Notes under the pieces: generated by a model | Told to the model about the DNA's origin: nothing | The model's database searches: none | Seen by the model: the letters and a program-made list of their open reading frames with translations, nothing else | Shown here: positions 10,301 to 18,793 of the stretch, piece after piece | Position numbering within the stretch: the first letter of the stretch is position 1 | How the letters are laid out: each line of letters opens with the position of its first letter | Position numbers and translations under genes: made by a program | Assembly: GCA_020849275.1 (NCBI GenBank) | Contig: JADLGO010000028.1 | Span: forward strand, 1-64,000 | Direction of reading: 5' to 3' | Length of the DNA stretch: 64,000 bases | DNA from: Chthonomonadales bacterium | GTDB taxonomy: Bacteria; Armatimonadota; Chthonomonadetes; Chthonomonadales; CAJBBX01

Positions 10301-10848
10301 TGGCGTTTGACCCGCGCTGGGGCGGGCCCGCGCGGGCGCGCCTGGAGCGCCTCGCGTCCTGGAGCCTCTCGTCCGATCCCGGTATTCGCTACTACTCGGG
10401 CGCGGCGATCTACCGAACGACGTTCCGCGTGCCGGCGGCGGCGCGGCGACCCGGACGCCGCGCCTACCTCGACCTCGGTGACGTGCAGGTGATGGCCTCG
10501 GTCCGGCTGAACGGCCAGGACCTCGGCATCCTGTGGAAGGCGCCCTACCGGGTCGATGTCACCTCGGTGCTGCGCGCGGGAGTGAACGCTCTTGAGGTGC
10601 GCGCCACGAACCTGTGGATCAACCGAATGATCGGCGACGAGGAGCTTCCCGAGGACAGCCCGCGCCAGGGTGGAACCATGGCGCGCTGGCCGGACTGGCT
10701 GCTACAGGATCGGCCCAGCCCGACCGGCCGCTACACATTCACCTCATGGCGGTTGTGGCCTCGCGGGGCGCCGCTGCGCCCCTCGGGGCTGCTCGGCCCC
10801 GTGCGCGTTGAGACGGCCGACGTGGTGCGCCTCGTCCCCGCCCGCTGA
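7309..10848 (+). CDS. Secreted GH106-like alpha-L-rhamnosidase, 1179 aa
   Basis: The GH106 hallmarks are an N-terminal WVYWFWLNGNITREGITADL, GIGGVLIMEV, NMNDDAGWNGSGGPWITP, a TIM-barrel with THIDSWENGSQNWTPRFREEF, and a C-terminal jelly-roll ending with YLDLGDVQVMASVRLNG and LEVRATNLWINRMIGDEE. A signal peptide occupies residues 1-27 (LAAVALLLLPLAGGVPAAA). Between barrel and jelly-roll, residues 781-940 hold two tandem DUF3395-like repeats. GH106 enzymes release alpha-L-rhamnose, for example from rhamnogalacturonan. The start at 7309 has GAGGAG 8 nt upstream, and the longer open frame to the left is antisense to the neighbouring gene. It leads a plus-strand run of glycan-degradation genes. 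Confidence 0.85.
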   Translation: MLNLLSRPLAAVALLLLPLAGGVPAAARPAASGRADALARGFREPPASARPWVYWFWLNGNITREGITADLEAMRRAGIGGVLIMEVDQGAPLGPVAFASPAWRDLFQHVCAEANRLGIEVNMNDDAGWNGSGGPWITPDLAMQKLVWSEAEVSGPGRVAATLPRPPTVAGHYRDVALLAFPTPSDYRIPDLAGKSALTRQDQPPRAVYPSAPEGAAVARGEIVDLTGRMAPDGRVEWEAPAGRWTLLRLGHTCTGAVNAPAPESGRGLECDKLSKEGAEAAFAGLMGKLIADVGPLAGRTLVRTHIDSWENGSQNWTPRFREEFLRLRGYDPLPYLPAMTGRVVESAEVSERFLWDVRQTVADLIHDNYAGHIRDLAHQHGLGLSIEAYGDTTCDDMTYAGRADEPMAEFWSWSEYGAAGTLVEMTSAAHVYGKPIVGAEAFTASDGERWQAHPGGIKALGDWAFAQGINRFVVHRYALQPWRDRRPGMSMGPWGLHYERTQTWWDQSTAWHRYVSRCQYMLRQGLFVADVLYLQPEGAPRAFAPPPPVSGAASPRPGYNYDGCTPEALLTRVAVKGGRLVLPDGVSYRALVLPAVEVMTPTLLRRVKQLADAGATVIGPKPSRSPSLAGFPACDAEVKRLADALWGSGRVITGRTVDRVLASRGIPPDFRADRVLNWIHRRAGADDIYFVANGRRQAVNAYCRFRVTGKRPELWRADTGSMEPAPVYRESGGVTEIPIRLDPGGSVFVVFRPGAPLPGALARFGAAGRLSGSTPTRANEIVVRKAIWGAAARSADVTDVVRQRVAEGARSFPVAQLGPDPAPNVPKQLRVAYEVAGKARTAAADDFQVIHIGTPEDLGKPITVVRAVWGPPGEVDRVKDVTAQVQRLARERNGAFLVADLAAAGDPAVNVVKTLHVEYSIGGRAHTTSATDPEVITFALPADEDPGARAVASAGGGVAVETARPGRYEAVTRAGRRLAARLAAAPPTIAIGGPWDVAFDPRWGGPARARLERLASWSLSSDPGIRYYSGAAIYRTTFRVPAAARRPGRRAYLDLGDVQVMASVRLNGQDLGILWKAPYRVDVTSVLRAGVNALEVRATNLWINRMIGDEELPEDSPRQGGTMARWPDWLLQDRPSPTGRYTFTSWRLWPRGAPLRPSGLLGPVRVETADVVRLVPAR
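9649..10128 (+). repeat. Tandem DUF3395-like domain repeat inside the GH106-like gene
   Basis: Copy 1 (9649-9870, residues 781-854) and copy 2 (9892-10128, residues 862-940) share a pattern: (I)VVR-A-WG..., DVT, F-VA-L, DPA-NV-K-L-V-Y, a G-RT/AHT segment, then D-(F/P)-(Q/E)VI. The layout resembles the DUF3395 domain seen at the C-terminus of some DnaJ proteins and in bacterial extracellular proteins. The two copies are divergent, so the duplication is old. Confidence 0.6.
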
Positions 10849-10893
10849 CCATCGCCGTGATGAGGGGCTCGTCCAGGTCAGGAGGACCCGAAC

Positions 10894-13800
10894 ATGCTCA
10901 TACCGCCGATACCGGCCGCGCTCCCCTCGACCGGTGCTCCCGTGAACGTTGCCGCATTCGCCATGCCGCTGCCGGGCGGCAACGGCATCCAATGGGAGGA
11001 CCCACGCGAGATCCACCGCGTCGTGGTCCGCTTCCAGGCGCCGCCGACCCCGGGATCCGTCCGCCTGGAGTACTGGGGCAGCCGATGGCCGGAACAGCGC
11101 CTGCCCAAGGACCGCCAGCCAGGCGGCGGCGACGTGGGCTGGTGGGAGCTCGGCAACTGGTACAACGGCGGCTGGCGCGAGGCCGACGTCGAGGCGCGCC
11201 AGGAGGGCCGGCAGGTCACCTTCGAGTTCCGGCCCGTCAACGCGCGCGAGTTCCCCGACCAGAAGGACTACCCGGCCCGGTTCCGCTACACGCTCCGCTT
11301 GCGCGTCACCGGCAGCGAGGCCCTGCCGGCGCTCGAGGGCATCGACGCCTACAGCGACTCGACCTGGAGGCAAGGGGGCGCGCGCGTCGCCTGGCGCACG
11401 GGCGGCCGTACGCGCACGACGATCGAGGTGTTCAATGGCGCGGCCGTCGCCGCCACGGCCGACGGCGATTCCGCGAGCGACCTGCGTTTCTGGCTGACCT
11501 CGAACGCGGACCCGAACTCCTTCGACCGCACGACTGTAACGGTGCGTCGCGGGTCCGCCTCTTTCACCTTCGCGCCCACCGACCTGGCCAACGGCCCCCT
11601 GATCGTGACGGGGTCCGGCGCGGCCGTGCTGGCGCCCGGCGACCGGCGCACGTTCGCGCAGGTGGACGCGGAGCGCCGCGCCGCAGGCAAGAAGGGCCTC
11701 TACGAGCGCGTCGCCGCGATGCCGGAGCAGACCTGGCGTGGCGCGTGGGAGGGGATGCCGCCGAAGAAGCGCGACATCATCTTCCCCATGGGCCTGGACG
11801 GGGGGCGGCAGCGCTACGAGCTCGGGCCCGACGGGTCCGTGACCTACCGCATCAACAACCACTTCATCCTGCATCGCCCCGGCGCCGAGACGCCGCGCAT
11901 CCAGAGGGACGGCGAGCGGCTCCGGTTCGCCTTCGGCCTGCCGGAGCGTCCGGACGAACGGACGCTAGAGGAGGGGGCGCTGCCGATCTGCCGAACCACC
12001 TGGCGGCGCGGCGACCTGCGCGTGACGCAGACGGCGCTCGTCACCGCCCTGGACGGCACGGACCCGGCCGGCCCGCCGCCGCCCGGCGACGCGTTCGCCG
12101 TCTGCCTCCTGCGCTTCGAGCTCGCCAACACCGGCCAGACGCCACTGGAGGCCGTTCTACCGATCTTGTGCCGGGTGGGTGAGCAGGACCGTTCCCCGCG
12201 GGACGCATCGGACGGAACGCTGCGCGTGGACGGCATCGAGCGCGCGGCCTTCGCGGCCGATACGCCGCCCGCGGCCAGCCCCGAGGGACTGCGGTGGTCG
12301 TGGACGCTGGCGCCGGGCGAGTCGCGGGCGGTGGTGTTGAAGCTCCCCTTCGTGACGCCCGAGGGCGCCGACGCCGCCCGCCTGGCCGGGCTGAGTTGGG
12401 AGTCCGAGCACGCGGCAGTCTCCGGCTACTGGCGGCGACGGCTCGACGCCGGAATGCGGCTGACGACCGGCGAGCCCATGCTGGACGATTTCCACCGCGC
12501 GCACGCCGGTCACCTGCTGATCAATTGCGAGCGGGATCCTGGCGCCGACCGCCGCTTCGCGCGCGTCGGCTCGTTCTACTACGCCGTCTACGGCAACGAG
12601 TCGTGCATGATGGTGGTCGACCTGGACCGCCGGGGCATGCACGAGGAGGCGCGCGAGTGCCTGGAGACCTGGCTGCGCTACCAGGGCACCGTGGGCTTGC
12701 CCGGCGACTTCTCCTCCAAGGAGGGCGTGCTCTACGGCGCCGGCGGCTACGAGCACGGCGGTTACAACCAGCATCACGGCTGGATCCTCTGGTGCCTCGC
12801 CGAGCACTACCGCTTCACCCGCGACCGCGAGTGGCTCGAGCACGCCACCCCGGGGATCCTGGCCGGCGCCGAGTGGATCATCCGCGAGCGCGCCCGCACG
12901 GCCGCCCGCAAGGACCTGGCCCGCGGCCTGCTGCCGGCGGGCAGCCTGGAGGACATCGGCGACTGGTGGCCCTGGCTCTCGACCAACTGCTACACCTGGC
13001 GCGGTCTGGATGCGGCCGCCTGGGCGCTAGGCGAGTTGCGCCACCCCGAGGCCCCCCGCGTGCGCCGCGAGGCCGACGCCTACCACGCCGCGCTGCTAGG
13101 CGCCTTTCGCGAGGCGGCACGCCGCGCCCCGGTCGTGCGTCTGCGCGACGGAACGGCCGTCGTCAAGATCCCCTCACACGTCTACCGCCGGGGCCGCTGC
13201 TTTGGGTGGATCTGCGAGACCCTCGAAGGCGCGATCCACCTGCTGATCACGCGCGCGCTCGACGCCCGCTCGCCCGAGGCGCTCGCCATTCTGCAGGACT
13301 ACGAAGACAACCTGTTCCTCTCCAACCAGTACGGCTACACGCTGGACGATTTCGAGCGCGACTGGTTCGGCCGCGGCGGAATGTCGATGCAGTCCTGCCT
13401 GCTGCTGGACGTGGAGCCCTACCTCTACCGCGACGACGTGAAGCCGGCGCTGCGCGCCCTGTTCAACGCGGTCGCAGTGGGCTACTTTCCGGACGTGCGC
13501 ATGATCACCGAGCACGCGCTTCCCGAGATGGGCGACTGGCGCGGCGACCACTACAAGAGCTCGGACGAGGCCAACGCGGCGGGCTGGCTGCGCGATCTGT
13601 TCGTGCGCGAGGAAGGCGACGAGCTGCTGCTGGGCCAGGCCGTGCCGCGCGAGTGGGTGGCGCCGGGCAAGGCATGCGGTCTGGAGCGCGCCGCCACCTG
13701 GTTCGGTCCGATGTCGCTGCGTTTCGCGGGCGAACCCGACCGCATCCTGGCCACGCTGGAGGGACCGCAACGGAACCCGCCGCGGGCGATCCGGCTGCGC

Positions 13801-13938
13801 TTCCGCCCCCCCGAGGGCCGCGCCGTGAGCCGGGTCACCGTTGACGGCGCGCCGTGGAAACGGATCGAAGGGGATTGGGTCGTGCTGCCGGGCGACATCG
13901 GGCGCGCCACCGTGGTCGCCGAGCTTCGCCGGCCCTGA
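10894..13938 (+). CDS. Large (alpha/alpha)6 glycosidase-like protein, 1014 aa
   Basis: Residues 1-130 look like a discoidin-type beta-sandwich (IHRVVVRFQAPPTPGSVRLEYWG). Residues about 250-480 are a beta-rich linker domain. The C-terminal half is an (alpha/alpha)6 toroid with YYAVYGNESCMMVVDLDRRG, GGYNQHHGWILWCLAEHYRFT, GDWWPWLSTNCYTWRGLDA and MGDWRGDHYKSSDEANAAGWL. A small beta-domain closes the protein. This layout resembles GH78/GH95-like clan-L/GH-M enzymes without allowing a precise family. No classical signal peptide follows the ATG at 10894, which has AGGAGGA 7 nt upstream. It lies 45 nt after the GH106-like gene, so they probably share a transcript. Confidence 0.7.
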   Translation: MLIPPIPAALPSTGAPVNVAAFAMPLPGGNGIQWEDPREIHRVVVRFQAPPTPGSVRLEYWGSRWPEQRLPKDRQPGGGDVGWWELGNWYNGGWREADVEARQEGRQVTFEFRPVNAREFPDQKDYPARFRYTLRLRVTGSEALPALEGIDAYSDSTWRQGGARVAWRTGGRTRTTIEVFNGAAVAATADGDSASDLRFWLTSNADPNSFDRTTVTVRRGSASFTFAPTDLANGPLIVTGSGAAVLAPGDRRTFAQVDAERRAAGKKGLYERVAAMPEQTWRGAWEGMPPKKRDIIFPMGLDGGRQRYELGPDGSVTYRINNHFILHRPGAETPRIQRDGERLRFAFGLPERPDERTLEEGALPICRTTWRRGDLRVTQTALVTALDGTDPAGPPPPGDAFAVCLLRFELANTGQTPLEAVLPILCRVGEQDRSPRDASDGTLRVDGIERAAFAADTPPAASPEGLRWSWTLAPGESRAVVLKLPFVTPEGADAARLAGLSWESEHAAVSGYWRRRLDAGMRLTTGEPMLDDFHRAHAGHLLINCERDPGADRRFARVGSFYYAVYGNESCMMVVDLDRRGMHEEARECLETWLRYQGTVGLPGDFSSKEGVLYGAGGYEHGGYNQHHGWILWCLAEHYRFTRDREWLEHATPGILAGAEWIIRERARTAARKDLARGLLPAGSLEDIGDWWPWLSTNCYTWRGLDAAAWALGELRHPEAPRVRREADAYHAALLGAFREAARRAPVVRLRDGTAVVKIPSHVYRRGRCFGWICETLEGAIHLLITRALDARSPEALAILQDYEDNLFLSNQYGYTLDDFERDWFGRGGMSMQSCLLLDVEPYLYRDDVKPALRALFNAVAVGYFPDVRMITEHALPEMGDWRGDHYKSSDEANAAGWLRDLFVREEGDELLLGQAVPREWVAPGKACGLERAATWFGPMSLRFAGEPDRILATLEGPQRNPPRAIRLRFRPPEGRAVSRVTVDGAPWKRIEGDWVVLPGDIGRATVVAELRRP

Positions 13939-13980
13939 GCGCAGCGCCGTCCGGCGCCGCCCGCGAGAGGAGACACGCTG

Positions 13981-15294
13981 GTGCGCTGCTTGATCACGAT
14001 GGTCGCGGTCCTCGGCGCAGTGGCCGCCGGTTCCCACCTGCGAGCGGAGCCGCTGCGCCTGCCCGACGGCGAGCCGCTCGTCGCCATCTACTTCTTCCCG
14101 CACTGGTGGGACCCGTGGAAAAGCAGCGACGAGGCGGTGCTCGCGGACATGCGCCGCCTGCGCGCGATGGGCTTCAACACGCTCCTGCTCGACCATGAGT
14201 GGAGCCAGGCCATCGACGGCGACTGGCGCCTGCTGGATCGCAGCCACCGACTCGCCGCGCGGGCCGGGCTCCAGATCGTTCCCTGGCTCAGCCTGAAGAC
14301 CTGGTCCGACGTCACCGCCGGGGACCGCGCCAGGCTCGCCAGGAAGTGGTTCGGAGTCGACGTGCGCTACGGAGTCGGCCAGGACGGCAAGCCCGCCGCG
14401 CCGCTCGTCTACGACGAGTCGGTGCTCAGGGCCGGCGCCGGCTACACCGGCATGTACCTGGACCGTTACGCCGGCGGCCGCATCCTCAAACTGCGCTGGA
14501 AGGGCCGGGAGCGGCCAGTCGTGTCGCTCAGCGTGGAATCGGCGTGGGGCGGCAGCTTCGACGATGGCACGAACGCGATGTTCCGCCACTGGCTGCGCCG
14601 GCGCGATGGCGCGCTAGAGCGCCTGAACGCGAGATGGGGCACGCGCTACGCCTCCTGGGCGGCCGTTGACCCGCGCGACGTGGCCGTATTCGACTATGCC
14701 GGCCACGTGAAGGGGGCGGCAAGGCACCCGGCCGCCGTGGAGGATCACGTCGCCTTCCGGGCCGAGATGCTCAACCGCTCGCTGGCGCGCATGGCCCGCG
14801 AGGTGCGTCGCGCGCACCCCGAGGTTCTCTTCATGGCGGAGATACCCTACCAGTACGGGAGCGAGCATCCCCACGCCCGCGCCTATCGCATCGACTACGC
14901 GGCGAACCCCGAATCGTGCGACTACGCCGACATCGTCCTGTTTCGTTGCACCGGCCCGCTGAGCGCGAGCGAGATCGAGACGCTGGCGAAGCACCGTCGA
15001 CGCACCGGACAGCGCTTCGTGCTGACCTACCGCACCTACTCCGACTGGGACGTGGCCGCGGACGCCCCGGGGTTCGCGCGATCGGTGAGTTCGTACGCCG
15101 AGCAGGCGGCGCGTCACGGCGACGGGTTCGGCTTCTACAGCTTCAACGAGATGGTGGACACGCACCTTGCCTGGTCTCCCGGGTTGGGCCCCGAGGGCTG
15201 GACGCGCGAGCGATCGGAGAGGGCGATCGGGCTCGCCGCGGCGATGGTCCGCCGCTATCGCTCGCTCGTCGGAGGCTCCGCGCATGGCCGGTGA
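13981..15294 (+). CDS. Secreted TIM-barrel glycoside hydrolase-like protein, 437 aa
   Basis: A signal peptide covers roughly residues 1-22 (LITMVAVLGAVAAGSHLRA). The mature part resembles GH42/GH-A-like barrels: LVAIYFFPHWWDPWKSSDE, MGFNTLLLDHEWSQAI, SLSVESAWGGSFDDG, VLFMAEIPYQYGSEH and FGFYSFNEMVDTHLAW. The acidic residues in VESAWG and MAEIPY are candidate catalytic glutamates, but this is inference. The GTG start has GAGAGGAGA upstream. The 3' end overlaps the next gene by 11 nt, indicating an operon. Confidence 0.65.
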   Translation: MRCLITMVAVLGAVAAGSHLRAEPLRLPDGEPLVAIYFFPHWWDPWKSSDEAVLADMRRLRAMGFNTLLLDHEWSQAIDGDWRLLDRSHRLAARAGLQIVPWLSLKTWSDVTAGDRARLARKWFGVDVRYGVGQDGKPAAPLVYDESVLRAGAGYTGMYLDRYAGGRILKLRWKGRERPVVSLSVESAWGGSFDDGTNAMFRHWLRRRDGALERLNARWGTRYASWAAVDPRDVAVFDYAGHVKGAARHPAAVEDHVAFRAEMLNRSLARMAREVRRAHPEVLFMAEIPYQYGSEHPHARAYRIDYAANPESCDYADIVLFRCTGPLSASEIETLAKHRRRTGQRFVLTYRTYSDWDVAADAPGFARSVSSYAEQAARHGDGFGFYSFNEMVDTHLAWSPGLGPEGWTRERSERAIGLAAAMVRRYRSLVGGSAHGR

Positions 15295-17803
15295 ACAGGA
15301 AACGCCGGCCTGGGCGCGCCGGCCGGTATCGCGGCGCGCCTTCGTGGGCAGCGCCTGCGTCGTGCTGCTCGTTCCCGCCGAAACGCTCGCGGGCGCGCCG
15401 CCACCCGCTCCAGCGAGCGCCCCGGACGGCGGCCCCTGGTGGATGCACGAGCTCTTCTCCTTCGCGCAGGGCACGGAGCCAGACGCGATGGCCGCCACGC
15501 GGGCGCGCGTCGTCATCGTCGGGTGTGGCAGCGACCCGACCTGGGGCCCCTACGCGCAGCGCCTGACGGAGCTGGATGCCGGCACGAGCTGCGCCCGAAT
15601 CGCGCAGAGCGGTCAGCGCCGAATCGCGTGGATCGAGGGCTTCGGCGACTGCATGGTCTACGCAGCCGCGTTCGTGCGCGAGGAGGACGGCTCGTTCCTG
15701 GGGCGCAAGGAGGATCCGTCGGTCCCGCGCACCGTGCGCAACCACTGGAACTGGGCCGATCCTCGTGTGCCAGCGGGCAACGCGCTGCGCTGGGTCGGGA
15801 TACACAACTCGGTGAACGCCGAGGATTTCGTTCCGCCGGGAATGACCCTGCGCGCGATCGGCGTGCCGCCGCCGCGCTACCCGGACGGTCGCGTCGCGAC
15901 TGGCGTCGCTGCGGGCGGCCGCTATCCGCTCGACGCTCGAGTCTACGACGCCTGCGGAGCCAAGGACCTGGATGGGCGGATCGCTGCAGCGTTCGAGCTG
16001 CCGGCCCACGTGAACGGCCCCGCGCCAAGCGACGGCGCGCCGGCCGGGCCGATCGAGGGCCTCTACCCGGCCATCGTGGGCCGCGACGACGTGGCCGCGC
16101 CTCCCGGTGTGAGCCCGGGCCAGACGGTCTACGCGGGGGTCATCAGCGTGCACAAGGACCTGAGCGCGCCCTTCTGGCGCGACTACTCCCGCGCCTCGGT
16201 GCGCGCGATGGCGCGCCTCGGGCTCGACGGCGCCTGGTGTGACAACTACTCGCCCTGGGACAACTTCGGCTACCCGCCCATTCGTCGCGCGTTCGGGGAG
16301 TGGTCGATAGCGCTCTTCCACGCGCACGCACGCGGCGCCGGCAGGAAGGCGCTGGCGGAGGCCGGCGTCGGCGATCCGGCCGCGTTCGACGTGCGGCGCC
16401 ACCTGCGCGCGCGAGCCGCCGAGCTCGGCGCACCGGCCGACGCGCCCCTCGATCACGACGTCTGGTCCGACTCACGCTGGAGCGACGACCCGATCTGGCG
16501 CGCCTTCAAGGCCTTTCGGCAGCGCCAGGCCCACCGCGACATGCGGGCGTTCGATCGCGCGCTGCACGCCGCCGCGCGCGACGGCGGTCGGCCGGACTTC
16601 TGCGTGGGCGGCAACGACATCCCGTTCTACGGCCTGGGCTGGACGCGCGACTCCTGGCTGGACATGGTCAACACAGAGGTGACGCCCGGCTGGCACATGG
16701 GCACCGGCACGCGGGGCCTGGGTCTGCCGCCATCAGGGAAGATGGCCGTCGCCTACCGGGCAGCGCGCGACCACCAGCGGGCGCCCTTCGCCGGCGCCTG
16801 GTACTACCTGGACGGTGACGCCGCGCCCTACCAGGACAACCCGGGCCTCGCCCGCGTGCTGATGGCGGAGGCCTTCGCCCACGGCGCGTTCCTGCTGTGC
16901 GACCCATCGAACGCCCGCGTGGCCGGCGACACGGCGAGTCATGCGTGGTGGAACCGGTTCATCGCCCGCAACGAGAGCGCGCTGCGCGACCGCGAGCCCG
17001 TGGCCGACGCCGCGGTGCTCTTCTCGCCGGACAACCAGCTCGATCTGCTGGCGCCAGGCGGCTTCCCCGACTTCGACCGCCAGCCGCACATGTTCGGCCA
17101 TTGGGGCTGGGCAACGGCCCTGCTCGATGCGCACCTCCCCTACCGAGCGATCGCCGACTGGCATCTCGACCAGGCGGGCCTGCGCGGATTGCGCGCCCTC
17201 GTGCTCCCGGACACTGCCTGCCTGTCGGACGCGGCCCTCCGGGCGCTGGAGCGCTGGCTGCGCGCAGGCGGCTCCGCCGTCGTTACCGGCCCGTGCGGCA
17301 CGCGGCACGGGCCGGAGGACGACTTCCGGACGCGTGATGGCGCGCGCCTCGCCGCGCTCGCGCCGTCGCTGGCCGGCGAGGGGCCGGCCGCCGCGCGCGT
17401 GCGCCGCGTCGTCGAGTCCATCGGCATGGACTACCACCTGCGGCACGACGCCCGCGCCTCGCTTCTGCCGCGGCTCGCCGGGCTGCTCGGGCCGTCGACC
17501 GTCGCCGACGGGTCCGGCCTCCCCGCAACGGTCGGCCTGAGCGTGTGGCGTGCCCGCGACGATGCGGCGCTCTACGCCGACCTGCACAACTACGACATCG
17601 ACCTAACCGCCGACCGTGTGCGCCCGGCCGAGGGGCTCGCGCTGCGGCTGCGGCTCCCGAGCGGGTGGAGCGCGGCGGAGGCCGTCACGCTCTCGCCGGA
17701 CGACGACGTGCCCGCGCGCGTGGAGGTCGAGGGCGGCCAGGCCGCGATCCGACTGGATCGGCTCATGCACTACGCGACCGTGCGGCTGGAGCGCCGGCGG
17801 TGA
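15284..17803 (+). CDS. Tat-exported GH42-like TIM-barrel protein, 839 aa
   Basis: The N-terminus carries a twin-arginine motif (SRRAFVG) followed by the hydrophobic stretch ACVVLLVPAETLAGA, so Tat export is likely. The middle region is a TIM barrel (FWRDYSRASVRAMARLGLDG, WCDNYSPWDNFG, FCVGGNDIPFYGLGWTRD, MVNTEVTPGWHMG). It is followed by a Rossmann-like segment (LRALVLPDTACLSDAALRAL, AGGSAVVTGP) like the GH42 beta-galactosidase trimerisation domain, then a C-terminal beta-domain. The ATG at 15284 has GGAGG upstream and overlaps the preceding gene by 11 nt. The substrate is unknown. The next gene starts within its stop codon (GTGA). Confidence 0.65.
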   Translation: MAGEQETPAWARRPVSRRAFVGSACVVLLVPAETLAGAPPPAPASAPDGGPWWMHELFSFAQGTEPDAMAATRARVVIVGCGSDPTWGPYAQRLTELDAGTSCARIAQSGQRRIAWIEGFGDCMVYAAAFVREEDGSFLGRKEDPSVPRTVRNHWNWADPRVPAGNALRWVGIHNSVNAEDFVPPGMTLRAIGVPPPRYPDGRVATGVAAGGRYPLDARVYDACGAKDLDGRIAAAFELPAHVNGPAPSDGAPAGPIEGLYPAIVGRDDVAAPPGVSPGQTVYAGVISVHKDLSAPFWRDYSRASVRAMARLGLDGAWCDNYSPWDNFGYPPIRRAFGEWSIALFHAHARGAGRKALAEAGVGDPAAFDVRRHLRARAAELGAPADAPLDHDVWSDSRWSDDPIWRAFKAFRQRQAHRDMRAFDRALHAAARDGGRPDFCVGGNDIPFYGLGWTRDSWLDMVNTEVTPGWHMGTGTRGLGLPPSGKMAVAYRAARDHQRAPFAGAWYYLDGDAAPYQDNPGLARVLMAEAFAHGAFLLCDPSNARVAGDTASHAWWNRFIARNESALRDREPVADAAVLFSPDNQLDLLAPGGFPDFDRQPHMFGHWGWATALLDAHLPYRAIADWHLDQAGLRGLRALVLPDTACLSDAALRALERWLRAGGSAVVTGPCGTRHGPEDDFRTRDGARLAALAPSLAGEGPAAARVRRVVESIGMDYHLRHDARASLLPRLAGLLGPSTVADGSGLPATVGLSVWRARDDAALYADLHNYDIDLTADRVRPAEGLALRLRLPSGWSAAEAVTLSPDDDVPARVEVEGGQAAIRLDRLMHYATVRLERRR

Positions 17804-18765
17804 GCCCGGTCACCTACCGACCCATGCGGGCCGGCGAGGAGGAGGAGGCGCTCGACCTCTGGGAGCGCTGCTACGAGGTGAGCCGGCGGTACGTGTCGTC
17901 GCGGTACCGGGGCGAGCCGGCCCGCCGCCCGGAGTGGACGCTCGTGGCCGTCGACGATGGGCGAATCGTCTCGACGGTTCACCGCGTCCCGCGCACGGTG
18001 CGGCGTCCGAGCGGAGAGGCCTGGCACATCGCGATCGTCGGCTACGTCGCCACGGATCCGGCCTCGCGTCGCCGTGGGCACTCGGGCGCGCTCCTGCGGC
18101 TCACCGCGGAGGCCCTGGAGCGGGAGGGTTGCGCTTGGGCGATGCTGTTCACGCACATCCCCGGCCACTACGCGCCGCACGGCTGGCGCACGCTCCCGTC
18201 GCGCCACCGGGAGGGCGCGATCGCGGGGCGCGCGCCGGCCAGCGCCCCGTGGGTGATCGACCGGTGGCTGCCGGGCAGCGAGGGATGGGCGCCGCTCGCG
18301 CGCATCTACTCCGCCTACAACACGCGGCGCCCGCTGAGCACCGTTCGCGAGGCCGCGTACTGGAGCGGCTATGCCGGGCCGCAGCTCCTCGAGCGCGACG
18401 GCGTCATCCTGGTGGCGCGGGCCGGAGCGGGGGCGCCGCCGGCAGCCTACGCGCGGGCGCAGTACCGCGACGGCGTCGTCGCGGTGACCGAGTGCGGCGC
18501 GCTCGCCGGCTCCGAGGCGGCCCTGCCGGCGCTTATGGGGGCGATCGCTCGCGAGGCCCGAGCACGCCGGTGCCGTGACGGCCGGGCCAATCTACCCTGC
18601 GACGGCCCTGCCGACGCCGCCGTGCACGCGCTCCTCGACGCGCCGCGGACAGCGCGGCGCGAGACCGTCATGCTGCGAGCCGTGGCTCCCAGCTTCGACC
18701 TCTCCGCCGTCGAGGCTGCCTCTGCGCTGCCCGGCGCGATCTTCTGGTCGGCCGACGACGCGTAG
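17800..18765 (+). CDS. GNAT-family N-acetyltransferase, 321 aa
   Basis: The N-terminal half has the GNAT fold: YRPMRAGEEEEALDLWERC, IAIVGYVATDPASRRRGHSG containing the acetyl-CoA loop R-R-x-x-G-H, ALLRLTAEALEREGC, and a GHYAPHGW motif. A less conserved C-terminal half may bind substrate or mediate dimerisation. No signal peptide is present. The GTG start at 17800 overlaps the preceding stop as GTGA, so translation is coupled to the Tat-exported glycosidase. Acetylation of an amino sugar or small metabolite is possible but not shown. Confidence 0.8.
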   Translation: MSPVTYRPMRAGEEEEALDLWERCYEVSRRYVSSRYRGEPARRPEWTLVAVDDGRIVSTVHRVPRTVRRPSGEAWHIAIVGYVATDPASRRRGHSGALLRLTAEALEREGCAWAMLFTHIPGHYAPHGWRTLPSRHREGAIAGRAPASAPWVIDRWLPGSEGWAPLARIYSAYNTRRPLSTVREAAYWSGYAGPQLLERDGVILVARAGAGAPPAAYARAQYRDGVVAVTECGALAGSEAALPALMGAIAREARARRCRDGRANLPCDGPADAAVHALLDAPRTARRETVMLRAVAPSFDLSAVEAASALPGAIFWSADDA

Positions 18766-18793
18766 GCCGCCGACTCACGGGAGGGCCCGCTCG